Below, piece after piece: positions 46,591 through 57,701 of a DNA stretch of 64,000 nucleotides. Numbering within the stretch: the stretch's first letter is position 1; each line of letters starts with the position of its first letter. Where the stretch lies: assembly GCA_004835665.1 (NCBI GenBank), contig RBKR01000017.1, positions 806,001 through 870,000 on the forward strand, given 5' to 3'. The notes under the pieces were generated by a model. It was not told the DNA's origin, did not search any database, and saw only the letters and a program-made list of their open reading frames with translations. A program made the translations under genes and the position numbers. Origin of the DNA: Phoma sp. XZ068 (lineage: Eukaryota; Ascomycota; Dothideomycetes; Pleosporales; Didymellaceae).

Positions 46591-47499
46591 CTATGTGTCT
46601 GCTAGAGTCTGCCGTGGCATTTGGGTTAGCATTTGAGCTTGGATCTGCGTCACTTGCAACGCATCTATGGGTAAAGAAGGCTGTCGGCCTTCAACAGGAG
46701 GAATTCGGAGTTCAAGTTGAGCTGCCGTGGTCACCGTTGTGTTCATGTCCAAAGGTGGTGGGCTCTGACACAAATCTCGCAGCCCTGGATCGAAGACGAA
46801 AGCGTTTGAATGCCGACGAGTCATTCCAGGCTGCTGAAAGACGCTCTGCAATTGTCCAGGTTTTCTTGTATTGTCTGGCACTTTAGGTCGTGCTAGAGCA
46901 TCGCTTCAGGTACCGGGCGAGGACATCGTTGGACCAGGGTTTGCTGAAGATCGTGACGCTCTTTGTAGCTGCTCAAGGCTTGACCGTGCTGATGTAATTG
47001 GTAGCGGGGCTGTAGGCGCACGTATCAGGCCTTCGCAATTGTTGATGTCCTTCGCTGCTACAGTGGAATCTGCCCGCGTTGTCGACCGTGGGAAGCGTAG
47101 GTGACCGCCAAATCTTGACTTTGCCTGTGCGTTGTTCGAAGTGCTTGCTGTCGTTTGGCTTGACGATGACTGTATTGTGTTCTGCTGCGGAGCAGCGTGG
47201 TTCTGGTGCCTGCTAGCCTCGCTGATCCCAGTGGAGTAACTAGTCGACCGTATTCGATTTGACGTGTTGAATTCGAGATTTTGCAGTGAGCGTCTGCCTG
47301 ATGCTGAAGCTGCAGCCAATTTCTTGCGCGTTTCCACCTCCTGAATCTTGTTCCTGGTTCTCGAGGGGCCCAAGTACCTGGCTTCTCTAGTCTTCTGCAT
47401 GGGAATAAGATCTTGATCGGCGTCCGTAGCCGACCCGCGAGGCAATCGACCGTACGTGTGTTGTACATGTCCCTCCTGCCGCTGCACTTCTAAGACCAT
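46591..47499 (-). pseudogene. Uncharacterised Ser/Gln-rich ORF interrupted by one TGA
   Basis: One minus-strand frame is open from 47499 (ATG; MVLEVQRQEGHV) to 46591 except for a single TGA at 46906-46908. The first part (197 codons) holds a basic stretch (RTRNKIQEVETRKKL), then Ser/Thr/Asn/Gln-rich text. The part after the TGA (about 105 codons) is Pro/Gln/Thr-rich. No domain is recognised. It could be a decayed regulator-like gene, a gene with an unseen intron (a 49-nt GTACCT...ACAAG candidate covers the TGA but changes frame), or chance. Support is weak. Confidence 0.3.
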
Positions 47500-48910
47500 T
47501 ACGCGCACAGAATTGCGCACCTAGCCATCCGGTCGTCTTTGGCGCACATGAGCAAACTGAGGTCGTGCGTTGCCACAACCTTTGCCAAAGCACATGTTGA
47601 TAAGTCTGCGCGTAGTGAGCGACACGGACAAGGAAAGATAATGGATACCGTATCAGCGAATGGATGTTTATTAAACTGGTTGTTGTGTAGGTGAACAAGC
47701 TACAAAGGTGGTATAACACGCCAGACCACGGAATCAATGTTGTTCTTCCCAAACACGAGGCACGTCCTGCGAATGTACAGGCGCCAGAAGCGCACAATAG
47801 TCAAGAGTTGAGGAGGCAAGCCAACCCCCTGCCGCTGAACACGAGAATATATATAAGAAGGAAGGTTCAACGCGTGTGAAACTTCGCTTGGCATTTCGAA
47901 TTGGGAAGGTACTGATAGATGATAAAGTGCTTGGAGCCGAATACTGCCGATCGGACTACTGCCACTAGCGCCAACGTTGCCGGTTTCCTTCAGCCAACAA
48001 CAGCACCAATTGCCTGCGTGGCTGAACGCTACAGACATACACATGGTAACGCCCCTGAGCTGCCACCTTTCGAAGCTTAGCTCGACGTTGATCTTTATCT
48101 ATGTCCTTTACAGGACAGCTGAACAGGGCTTTCACTCGCATTCAAGGTTTACCATGTGAAGAGCGATAAAACGCCAACTGCCTATGAGGGCCAACAGATC
48201 TACACTATCTACGATCTGCAGCATCTGGATCCATATGCATAGCTGACCATCTTCCCCTGCCAATGGTGCGCAATGTTGCGCAATCGAGCGAGCCTTGGTA
48301 AGCCCCTGCTTCGTTTAATGGTGGCGCTCGCAAACGTCGCCGACATCGCCATTGACATCCTGCACGACAAATTGACAGGATACTCGAACAATCCAGGCTA
48401 TCAGTTCTTAACTCGGAATTATCATGGATAGACGGCTATTAAGGTCTCGGCAAATTCTCAAGCGACCGGCTGTGGCGCTGAAAATGGAAGGAGCGAAACC
48501 TGTATGGCCGTGCACGTCACACTCTAGCCTTCCTGCATGATCACACTCTCCGTTACTCATCTCTAGCCTCCCAGCCTACTCTATACTCGGTCAATTCGAT
48601 CGTGTCCGGAGATCCAACAGTCACGGGTTCATTTCCACCCCCAGCGCAGATCTCGCAACTGAAACTCTTGGTATTACCTAGCATTGACTACAAAAGCGAA
48701 ACACTGCCAAATAGGGTAGAAGTTAAGAATGACAAGACATCTCGCCAAGATGATACCTCTTGGACGTTCAAAAAATGCTTGTATTGCCTCTCAAATCCGT
48801 GTAGCTCAGGACTTCAGCAGTTATCGCAAAGCGTATAAGTACACTTACTCTGCGCGTAGCTTCGGAGATCAGCCAGCTCAGCTCCTTCGTTGTCTATCGC
48901 CTTCTTCATC
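47500..48910. other. Intergenic region, about 1.4 kb
   Basis: Short ORFs only. It includes the promoter of the subtilisin gene. Confidence 0.45.
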
Positions 48911-50184
48911 ATGCAGTTCTTCACTCGCGTAGTTGCCCTCGCGGCAGCTGTTACACCCTTCCTCGCCAGTGCTGCCCCAGTTTCTGCACGGCAGGCGGAT
49001 GAGATAATCCCTGGCAAATACATCATTCGGTTGAAGCCCGATACCGATATTGCTTCCATTGCCGCTCACCACAACATTGTCCGGGAGATCCATGCTCGTA
49101 ACCTTGCGAAGCGTGAGATCGCCGCCGCTGAGAAAGAAGCTGGCGTTGAGCGCGAATATGGGTTTGGTGATTTCAAGGGCTATGCTGGTGCTTTCGACGC
49201 GGCGACCGTGGAAGAGTTGAAGTCCCTACCTGAGGTAAGTGGTGTATGTATGCTCATGGATTACAACGCTAACGTATATGTAAGGTTCTGGAGGTTGTTG
49301 AGGACTACATCATGACAACCAGTGCTCTTGTCACTCAGGACAATGCACCCTGGGGACTCGGCAGCATCTCATCACGAACTCGTGGTGCGTCCAGCTACAT
49401 CTACGACAACACTGGCGGAAGCGGTACCTTCTCTTACGTCGTTGATACCGGCATCAGGACCAGTCACCAGGACTTCGGTGGCCGCGCTCAGTTTGGCTTC
49501 AACGCGGTTAACAGCAACAACAACGACAACCAGGGTCACGGTACCCATGTCGCCGGTACCATCGGTGGCAGTACCTACGGTGTTGCTAAGCAGACCACCC
49601 TCATCGCTGTCAAGGTCTTTGAGGGTAGAAATGGTACCGCTTCTGATGTTATTGCTGGTTTCGACTGGGCTGTCAATGACATCGTCTCCAAGGGTCGCCA
49701 GAACTCTGCTGTCATCAACATGTCTCTTGGTGGACCAGGCTCAACTGTCTGGGACCAGGCCATTACAGCTGCGTGGCGCCGCGGTGTCCTCGCCGTCGTC
49801 GCATCCGGCAACGAGAACCAGCTCGCTTCCAACGTCTCGCCAGCTCGCTCACCTGAGGTTATCTGTGTCGGTAACGTCCAGAGCAATGATGCACGTCGTG
49901 CGGGTTCCACCGGATCGAACTATGGCCCTGCAGTCGATATCTTTGCTGCGGGCACTGGAATTGTGTCAGCTTACTATACCTCGGACTCTGCTACTGCCAG
50001 TTTGACTGGTACATCGATGGCATCACCCCATGTTGCTGGTCTTGTTAGCTATCTGCGTGGTCTTGAGGGTTTGTCGAGCGCCGCCGATATTAAGGCGAGG
50101 GTGCTGGCGCTGGCTACACCTGGCAGGGTTACGGACACACAAGGGTCGGCGAACTTGCTGGCTTACAATGGTAATGGCCGATAG
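48911..50184 (+). CDS. Secreted subtilisin-like serine protease (S8, proteinase K/oryzin type)
   Basis: join(48911..49234, 49285..50184), 407 residues, with a 50-nt phase-0 intron. The start is the ATG giving a clean signal peptide (MQFFTRVVALAAAVTPFLAS). An I9 propeptide covers about 20-120 (PGKYIIRLKPDTDIASI, GFGDFKGYAGAFD). The mature S8 domain has the triad Asp162 in VVDTGIRTSHQDF, His193 in GHGTHVAGTIGG and Ser352 in GTSMASPHVAGL. Cys is scarce. The length equals that of typical alkaline proteases such as Alp1/oryzin (about 400). It is secreted and autoprocessed and degrades extracellular protein. Expression in such families is usually controlled by nitrogen and carbon limitation, which is not shown here. 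The gene is intact. Confidence 0.95.
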
Positions 50185-50309
50185 GCAGTGTTGAGCGATT
50201 GGAAACGACTGGAAAAGAATTGAGGGATACACAGCAGGTCTTAATGCCAATATACCAAGCAATTGAACTTTTCATACCAAGTTGCCCTATTCATGTCTTG
50301 AACATAGCC

Positions 50310-52118
50310 TCAATATTCTGTGGGGTCGCGACCTTCGCATTTTGTCATCTCCTTGATGTAATCTTCATCCGTCTCGAGATCGAAAGGCACTGGGCGTGTG
50401 AGCGGCAGGAACGGCAGACGTTTGTCTTCGAACTGCTTCAGTCGCTTGGCAGTCAACGGCTTCGACCTGTTGACACTGTAAAGTTTGACGCGATGGCAAA
50501 ATGAAGTGACTTGCAGAACCTAATTCCATGCACTTCGAACATAGGTGGGATGTGTCTGTTCAGTGGTTAGTTTTGCGGAGAAAGCATATGATCGAATGGA
50601 CTTGCGTTCAGACCATCATCCCAACATCTGACGCAGAACTCTAACCAGCCCTCCGCGTCAACAGGACATTTAAACGACCAAGTTCTCCACGCGTGAAAAC
50701 ACTTCTTACTCAGCTTCTCATCTGGGACTTCGTACCACACACCTCCGCCGTGGTTACTGACTTCTACGCGCTCAGGCCATCCGCTGCCGCTGTATGCCCA
50801 TCCGCTGAAAGTGATCTTACCATCGTGAATGATAACGTCGTTAATGACGGGTGTCATAATAGCAGATGAGCCGGGCATGGTCTGAATGCTGAAACCGTTA
50901 CTATATGTCACGTTCTGCTTGCCCATCTGCGGAGTATAGTACAGGTACTCCTGCATCTGCACATGGAGGGTCCAGTGATGACATTGATGCGTGTCAGCCA
51001 CTTGCAGCTCCTCGCACCAATGTATCCCATAACAACCACGCGGAGAGGGAATCCGTGAATCGCAGAGAGCGGTTCGCCGTTCATCTCCCATGCAAGGAGT
51101 ACCTCGTTAATTTTCATCTTGCGAGCGGGAACAGAGACGGCGTAGTTGTAGACTTGGCCCTTCTTGAAGTACGTATCTGCACCGAAGAACTCAAGGTGAG
51201 CACCGTTATCTTTGAGGCCGCCACAGTACTTGATGACCTTCTTGAGCGAGACGCCAGTCCAGCGTGCCGTGCCAATGGCACCTTCGCCCCAAGGTGCATT
51301 AATGAGCTCGTCGCCGTCACCAGGGTATTCATGAATCTGCTCAATACGACGGGTTCCGGAGCATTGCAAACTGGCGACAGTCGATTGGCGAGGGAAGATG
51401 GATTCGTCTTTGAGCATTTCTAGGCTGATCTTCTTGGCGTTGTTGACAAGGCCTTCCACTTCAAGAAAATATTTGCTAGGATCGATCTCCAGGATGCCGC
51501 CGTGGTTAAGAACGAAGAAATCTGGGTTGGTCGTGATCTCGGTCTGTACAGGTTAGCTAGAGTATCGAGTAACCCAGAAAAGGTACGTGCCTCCACAAGT
51601 CGTTTCTGTGAGGTGGTCAGTCTGTATATAAGCGTTCGTGATCGATTTACTCACTCTTGGAGGCTCGCCATTGTACGGAAACTGCAGGACATGGATCATA
51701 TCTTGGATCTTCTCCTTCAGAACATACTTCCACGATATGTCTGGGATGTTACTCAAGGTGGGTCCCATGGCATAATGGTAGTACCTGCTAGTAATAAGCA
51801 CATTGATTGGCATGATTATTGTATGTCCACTTACTTCCAGCGCACTCCCTCCAGGATGGGATTAGTTTTGGGTAATGGTGCGAATTGAAATTCTGGAGGC
51901 TGCTATAGGTTAGCGTGCTCGTACTCAATGTTGTGCATCAATTATGGTATACTAAACACAGGAAAGTCATAGTTTGCCATGATCTCTGCTGCCTTCTTCT
52001 TCTTCTCTGGGTATCTCTCCCACTCAATGTAGCCTTTCCATCCTTCTCGCTCTTCTTCGAATATTGGCAATTCACCTTGAGCCTGGAAAGCCTTGTGATC
52101 TGGCTCTGCGGGTGCCAT
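50310..52118 (-). pseudogene. Decayed sulfite-oxidase-type molybdopterin enzyme
   Basis: Exons: 51960..52118, 51835..51902, 51655..51784, 51591..51605, then from 51543. The start encodes MAPAEPDHKAFQAQGEL. The Moco domain includes FFVLNHGGILEI, LQCSGTRRIEQ with the conserved cofactor-ligand Cys, PWGEGAIGTARWTGVSL, and GYIGARSCKWL. At about 50955-50965 the frame breaks after INVITGPSM. The dimerisation domain resumes in another frame (QEYLYYTPQMGKQN, GWAYSGSGWPERVEVS). The reading matches a small deletion of about 7 nt. A later splice donor is not recognisable. The final exon has TAG at 50520-50522 where Trp is expected (RSAWN then stop), followed by intact text (RSKPLTAKRLKQFEDKRL) to the natural end at 50310. 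So several lesions are present. Intact relatives lack the cytochrome b5 domain and act as sulfite oxidase-like molybdoenzymes. Confidence 0.85.
51544..51605 (-). other. 15-nt microexon followed by a GC-AG intron
   Basis: Inside the sulfite-oxidase-like locus a 15-nt exon (51591..51605, encoding KRLVE) lies between a 49-nt GT-AG intron and a 47-nt intron (51544..51590). The second intron's donor reads GAG|GCACGT and its acceptor GTACAG. Only the GC donor restores the family frame (GEPPR-KRLVE-TEITTNPDF). Using the nearby GTACCT donor breaks it. Confidence 0.6.
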
Positions 52119-53457
52119 TGTGAAATATTAATGTTAATTGTGTAAAAGTCTGTAGCTGAACCTCCACAGGCTCATAACGGGGTGCACCGGTGCTTTTGCA
52201 TATCACAAATCCCTTCCAAATCCAAGCCGGTCATGACTTCAGAGCTTATTGATCAAGCTGGCAAGCGGTAAAGCTGGTTGGAGCGTGTTGCAGATAACCC
52301 ATGAATGAACGACAGCTCTCACCTGCTACAGATCAACGAATGGGAGGGCGTCGGTACAACATCGTCACACGAAGTTGGCAGTGCATTTGGTCAAGAAACG
52401 TGCATAAAACACGGCACTGGCTCGGCCATATGCAGAAAACGTGAAAGTAATGAGTTTACCTTACCTACCTAGGTAGGTTGTATGGTTCCGCGGACGAGTC
52501 CACACGTGGAATCTCGTGAGCCACAACGGCTTTATTCCACAGCCCAACAACAGGTTCTTTTAAGTACCACACTGATACTCTCCTATATGTACGACTTTCG
52601 ATACCAGCGGATTGTCCCGAGAAGCTGATGGCGACGAAAGAAGCTCCGACAAATACCTAGATACAAAGAACGATAGATCATAGGCATCCTTTGACTGTCG
52701 ACACTCGATGTCATTCCGCATTGGAGGCTTCTATAATACAGCTGAGTGTACCAAGCGAGTTATATTCAACAGTCGTCATTGTCTATATGCTTTGGTTGTG
52801 TTCGAGAACACGCGTGATATACAGTGTTGTCGTTCTCACTGCAATCGGCCATACCACTGTCGAGATCGGAGTGCCGAATTACCTCTAGCTAGCGCCTGCC
52901 CGATCATGATACCTCATTTTCCTTGCTTCAATATATTGTCAATCGATAGGCTCCGTTGGCATGTCATTTCAAGGGCGACCCTTCGTGTCGTGACTCGGCG
53001 ACCAATCTCTGATTGGCGACAAAAGGACCTCGCTGCATCCTTGTCAGCAACATATAGCCCTCAACTGCACGTCAGGTACAACATTCTCTCGCCACCAACG
53101 TCTTGAGTAGCGACTGAAAATGCTTAAGTAGGTTTCCAAACCAATAAGAGACTATAGATGCCGAGGCGCAGCAAACGTGTGCAAGGCTCTGCATATCGCG
53201 ACAGGGCAATATCCGCAATGGTCTATAGAGGATCCTCAGAAGGACAAATATGGGCAAGGCATTGGCTTCAACATGTTAACTTGTGGCAGGGCAAGCTCTC
53301 GGCGCGCGGTCAGCAATGAGCGCGCGCGGAGACAATCAGGAGTCTGCGGATGAGGAGGCAGCTATTTCCTGGAACAATAAGTGACCGCCGGTCAGCCCTG
53401 TTGATTCAAGCTCGCACATTCATCAGCTATCCTTATTGACATAAGACACGGAGAATC
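52119..53457. other. Divergent intergenic region, about 1.3 kb
   Basis: It lies between the molybdoenzyme remnant (minus) and the acyl-CoA oxidase (plus). It has a 16-bp perfect palindrome at 52463 and only short ORFs. Confidence 0.5.
52463..52478. repeat. Perfect 16-bp palindrome ACCTACCTAGGTAGGT
   Basis: The sequence equals its own reverse complement and is extended on the left by another TTACC. Similar CCTAGG-centred palindromes are seen in intergenic DNA of filamentous ascomycetes. Function unknown. Confidence 0.7.
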
Positions 53458-55659
53458 ATGAGTTCGCAAATCATTTCGGCCAAGGCTTCCACCAACAGAC
53501 AGATAATGTTAATGGACAAAGCTAGATCATCAAGGTCAATCGATACTTTCGAGCTTACCTGCTTACTGTGGGGAGGGTATGTAGAGTACCGCATCACGAT
53601 TGCCAACCCTAAAAATGGACAGAAGAGACACCGTGCAGCAAAGGCGAGCAGCTTTCAGCAGAGTTGAAAAAGCCTTAGGCACGCGCGATACCACCACACT
53701 GCCAAGAAGTTACAACGACACCTCCCGTGAGGGTATTTACGAGCAAGGATTAGAGATGGGGAAAGCTATCTGGGAAGATATGCAGGAGCATGATCACGAT
53801 GTCTTCGTGTCGATCACTCCTCGCTACAACCTCATCAATGCTAGGTAATGCAGCAGATTCAGACTACCAGGCACTATACTGATCAAGGATAGTCCGTTCG
53901 GTCATCAAGGAGTCCTGTTCGAGCCTGCCATCGAGCACAACGGCACCGAAGAGCAGAAAGCTAAATGGCTGCCGTTGGCTAGATCTGGTAAAATACTCGG
54001 TACCTACTGCCAAACTGAACTCGGCCATGGGTCGTTTGTGCGTGGCCTCGAGACCACGGCTACTTTTGATCTGACCACAGACGAGTTCATCATTCACTCT
54101 CCGACAAATTCCTCACCCAAATTCTGGCCGGCTGGTCTAGGGCTGTCCACCACTCATGCGGTGGTTATGGCACAGCTGGTCGTTGACGGCAAATACTTTG
54201 GCCCCCATCTCTTCATCGTCCAAATACGGTCGCTGGAAAGCGGCGAACCTCGGGCAGGGGTCAAGTTAGGTGACATTGGCCTGAAGATGGCGTAAGTGTA
54301 TCAGACACTACCAAAAGACTTACCTAACTCAAACATAGATACAATGAGGCCGACAACGGTTACGCAACCTTCACTTATGTACGCATTCCCAGGACCGACA
54401 TGCTCATGGGCCACAGCACGCTGTCAAGCGACGGCACATACACCGCTGACCACAACCGCGCAAAACTCTCGTACTCGGTCATGCTCCTCGTCCGCAGCAA
54501 GATGCCTTCCATCTTCGCCGTTCAACTCGCACAAGCCACCACAATTGCAACAAGATACTCGGTAGTCCGCGAGCAAGGCCTGGGACCAGACAACTCCTTC
54601 AGCACCGAAGCACCGATTATGCACTACAAGTCGCAACACTTCCACATTCTCACTCTCATTGCAAAATCGTACGCCATGTACTTCGCCGGCCGGGACTGCA
54701 ATGCGCAATACGCAGATCTACGTGTCAGACAAGCTCGTGGTGACCACTCTACACTTCCCGCCGTACACGCGCTCTGCGCCGGTCTCAAGGCTTACGTTAC
54801 ATCTGAAGCTGCCGCCGGCGCAACAGAAGCTCGCAATCTATGCGGTGGACACGGATTCATGTGTATCTCAGGCCTACCCGACTTGATTGGCGCAACAGCA
54901 GGCGGCACAACCTTCGAGGGCGAGAACTACGTGATGTGGCAGCAACTCGGGCGCTATTTGCTTAAGCAAGTCGACTTGTTCCAGGCTGGCAAGGAAATTG
55001 ATGAGCAAGTACAGTACCTCGTCGCACACAAACCCTCGACGCCGTGCTCGGCCAGTGCGAGCCAGTTTCTTGATCCGAACGTGCAGTTAGAGATCTACCG
55101 CCACCGCGCTCACCGCTTGACTCTCAAGGCGCATAGTCTTGTGCGATCATCTCGGAAGCCCAAAGCCGAGAGTTGGAACGAGCATATGATGCTCATCATC
55201 TCCGCATCGCGGGCTCATATCGAGTACCTCGTTCTCCAATCCTTCAACGACATTCTTACATCTCCTTCAACTCCACTGTCACCAGCCCTCTACAAGACCC
55301 TAACGCGACTATGCTCCCTCTTCGCCCTCTCCAACATAGTCGATCCTCGCTCAATAGACGTACTATCCTTTATCGAGCCAAACAGCGATGGTGAAGCATA
55401 CCTCGCATCCTCGCAACTCGACACTATCCGCAGTCTCGTCAACGAGTTGTTGGAGCAACTGGTGCCAGAAGCGATTGCGCTGACGGATGCATGGGATTTC
55501 TCGGACGCGAGTCTGTGCAGCGCTTTGGGTATGTATGATGGGAATGTGTATGAGAATATCATGCGTTGGGTGGAGCAGATGCCGATAAATAATGGTGGTG
55601 TGGATGGGAGTTGGGAGAAGTGGGTGCAGCCTATTTTGAGAGGAAGAGCTAAACTATGA
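53458..55659 (+). CDS. Peroxisomal acyl-CoA oxidase
   Basis: join(53458..53576, 53623..53844, 53893..54291, 54339..55659), 686 residues, the usual size (about 660-700). Introns are 46, 48 and 47 nt. The N-terminal ACOX domain has RRAAFSRVEKALGTRD. FAD and substrate signatures follow: GTYCQTELGHGSFVRGLETT, a central KFWPAGLGLSTTHAVVMAQL, and GVKLGDIGLKM. The C-terminal part has GGHGF in ARNLCGGHGFMCISGLPD, and GGTTFEGENYVMWQQ. The last three residues are AKL, a valid type-1 peroxisomal targeting signal. It catalyses the first, H2O2-forming step of peroxisomal beta-oxidation, acyl-CoA to trans-2-enoyl-CoA. Chain-length preference is not readable. The third intron acceptor and donor both fit the conserved text GLKMA|YNEADNG. 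The gene is intact. Confidence 0.94.
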
Positions 55660-55841
55660 ATGTGGTTTGTGTGCGGCTGGAGTGTGAGTTTCTTGTGGGT
55701 GGTGCGGGGGAAGATTTACGTGGAAGCGCTGCTCGAATATGGTAGAGAATCTTGTCCCCAAATAGCTCTGCCTGACTGTCGTACACGTTTATCTCTTTGA
55801 ACGAGCGTTTTCTCATCAAATGACCACATTAAATACAATAA

Positions 55842-56984
55842 TCAAAGCGGATCACGGGTGTCCTCTGATTCTTCAGTAAACCATTCATCGCGCAACAACT
55901 GCTCGGCCGTCGGCCGATCACGAGGATCCAGCTTCATGATCTTCAAAATGAAATCCCTATCTGCCGGGGGTATTTCTCGACGCGTTACAAGGTGATATGA
56001 TTTAGTAGGAGGCCCAAAGCTGGTGATGTAATCAACAAGTGTCCGAGCATTATCATCGGCAAAATCTTGATAAGACTCCGGGAAAGGACCAAAGTATCGA
56101 TGCATGCGACGGAGAACAGTCAGTTCGTAGTCGTTGTGGTCCATCTTGATACCTTCGTTCGCGGGATTGAAGAGGTGGAATCCACCACCATACAAGAGGT
56201 CCAGGATCTGGATGTTCTTAGCATACGAGGGCAGTGTATTTGGAAATAGAAAGTTATGTCTTACCGCGTTTCCAAAAGACCAGATGTCTGTAGGCGTTCC
56301 CCATGGCAAATGCATTTGTGCCTCTGGGCTACGAGTGAAACTCGTGCCGATGAGATGACCTTCCTGGGCAAATTCGGAGCTCTGAGAGACAACACCTCCA
56401 CAATCACCGAGTTGAATCTTAGAAAAGCGTTGGCCAGATTGCCCGATATCAACAAATATGTTGTCTAGTTTGATGTCTGCCCTGCGGTCAGGGAAGTACC
56501 AGGTTTGAGTCGTTGATATCTTGCATACCAGTGTGAACCATCCCATCTCTGTGAAGGATTTGGAGTGCTTCTAACACACTCTTGGCTGTCGTTTTTATTT
56601 CCGGCCGTGATACTCTCGCTTGTTTCGACTCGGTCAACAGGTCACTGTCCCGGTATGCTAATATTATAGTAGGTGGGTCACTCGGCTCCTCAACCATGTC
56701 AAGAAGGGGCCGAAAAAGAGCGCTCGTCGGTTGGTATTGCTTGAGAATGGTAGCCTCGTTCTCCAAGCGCCAGTGAGATTTGATGCTTTTGATGATGCAC
56801 TTTTCACCCTTGACATTTCTGTAGGCTAGAATTAACCGTAGTTCTGGTTCAAGTTCCAACGGTTATAGGCTTACAAGCCTAAATAAACGGCGCCATTGTC
56901 GGCGGCTCGGTGTAGCTCTTTCACAACGCAGTATGTAGAGACCCCGCCTTTGAGTCTCTGACCAGTTCTTAGTAGCGACGCCAT
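55842..56984 (-). CDS. Divergent protein kinase-like protein
   Basis: Complement of join(55842..56207, 56265..56476, 56529..56818, 56875..56984), 325 residues. Introns are 57, 52 and 56 nt. Start ATG at 56984 gives MASLLRTGQRLKGGVS; the Gly-rich loop is weak. The VAIK-type lysine is probably in KCIIKSIKSH. The catalytic loop reads VHTDIKLDNIF (HTD in place of HRD; the Asp and Asn are kept). The Mg-binding DFG motif is DCG in QLGDCGGVV. The APE motif is SPE in FTRSPEAQMHLPWGTPTDIWSFG. Key Asp residues are present, so activity is possible. Such short kinases are an expanded, uncharacterised group in filamentous fungi. The 57-nt intron is a multiple of three and could be retained, but splicing gives the family's SFGNAILDLLYGGGF spacing. 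Confidence 0.85.
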
Positions 56985-57701
56985 GCTGAATGCTCCAGGA
57001 CACTTTGGAGCGGCGAGGTTTAACGTATGCTCAGGGCAGGTCTATGTCTTGATCACTGCAATTTTCGCCGTGAAGTCGATTATATGGCGCAGTAAGGACG
57101 GACACGGTGATGGGCGAGAATTTAATTGTCGTCAGCATTATGCTTGAGGACATGTAACTACACAATAACCATCGCCATAAAGCGTCTTCGTAGGTAAGAG
57201 CGTGACCCAGGAGCCTTTGTCTGTTGAGGACAAGCAGAGCTCGGAGAAACAGAGTTCCTGAGCCTCACGTGAGTCCGTGTGCTTCCCTGAGAAACCGTGT
57301 CGCGTCGAGCGTCGCGTCTTGTGGAGACTGGCGGGGAGCGGTCAGCATCCGAGTAGTGATCATCACCCAACGTTCATGCTTCATCAGACATGAAATCTGA
57401 GGTTTTTGACAGTTTCGATCTCAGGTTCTGCGGCATGGAGTACCATTGTGGATGAGGTCTGGAATGCAGCCTCCTTGCTGAGGGTCCAGGCCAATAGGGG
57501 CGCTACAGCCAAGGAGTCGGCAGTCGGCACCAACCGCCTCCACTGTACCTTCCATGTCTCGTGCCTCACGAAGCTCGCGACTGCCTCCGATATTGGCCAT
57601 GTCCACGAAACAAATGCGCTGATGTAGCGCTTCGAGATTCGCAACAACCAAATTCGAAAGTCGTCTGAGAGCGCCCGGGCACCCGCGCCTCGACCGCCGC
57701 A
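56985..57701. other. Divergent promoter region
   Basis: About 0.7 kb between the kinase (minus) and GT31 (plus) starts. No convincing ORF. Confidence 0.5.

Noticed and set aside
49322..50005. 227-codon ORF inside the protease gene
   Set aside because: Ser/Thr/Leu-rich shifted-frame shadow of the subtilisin exon.
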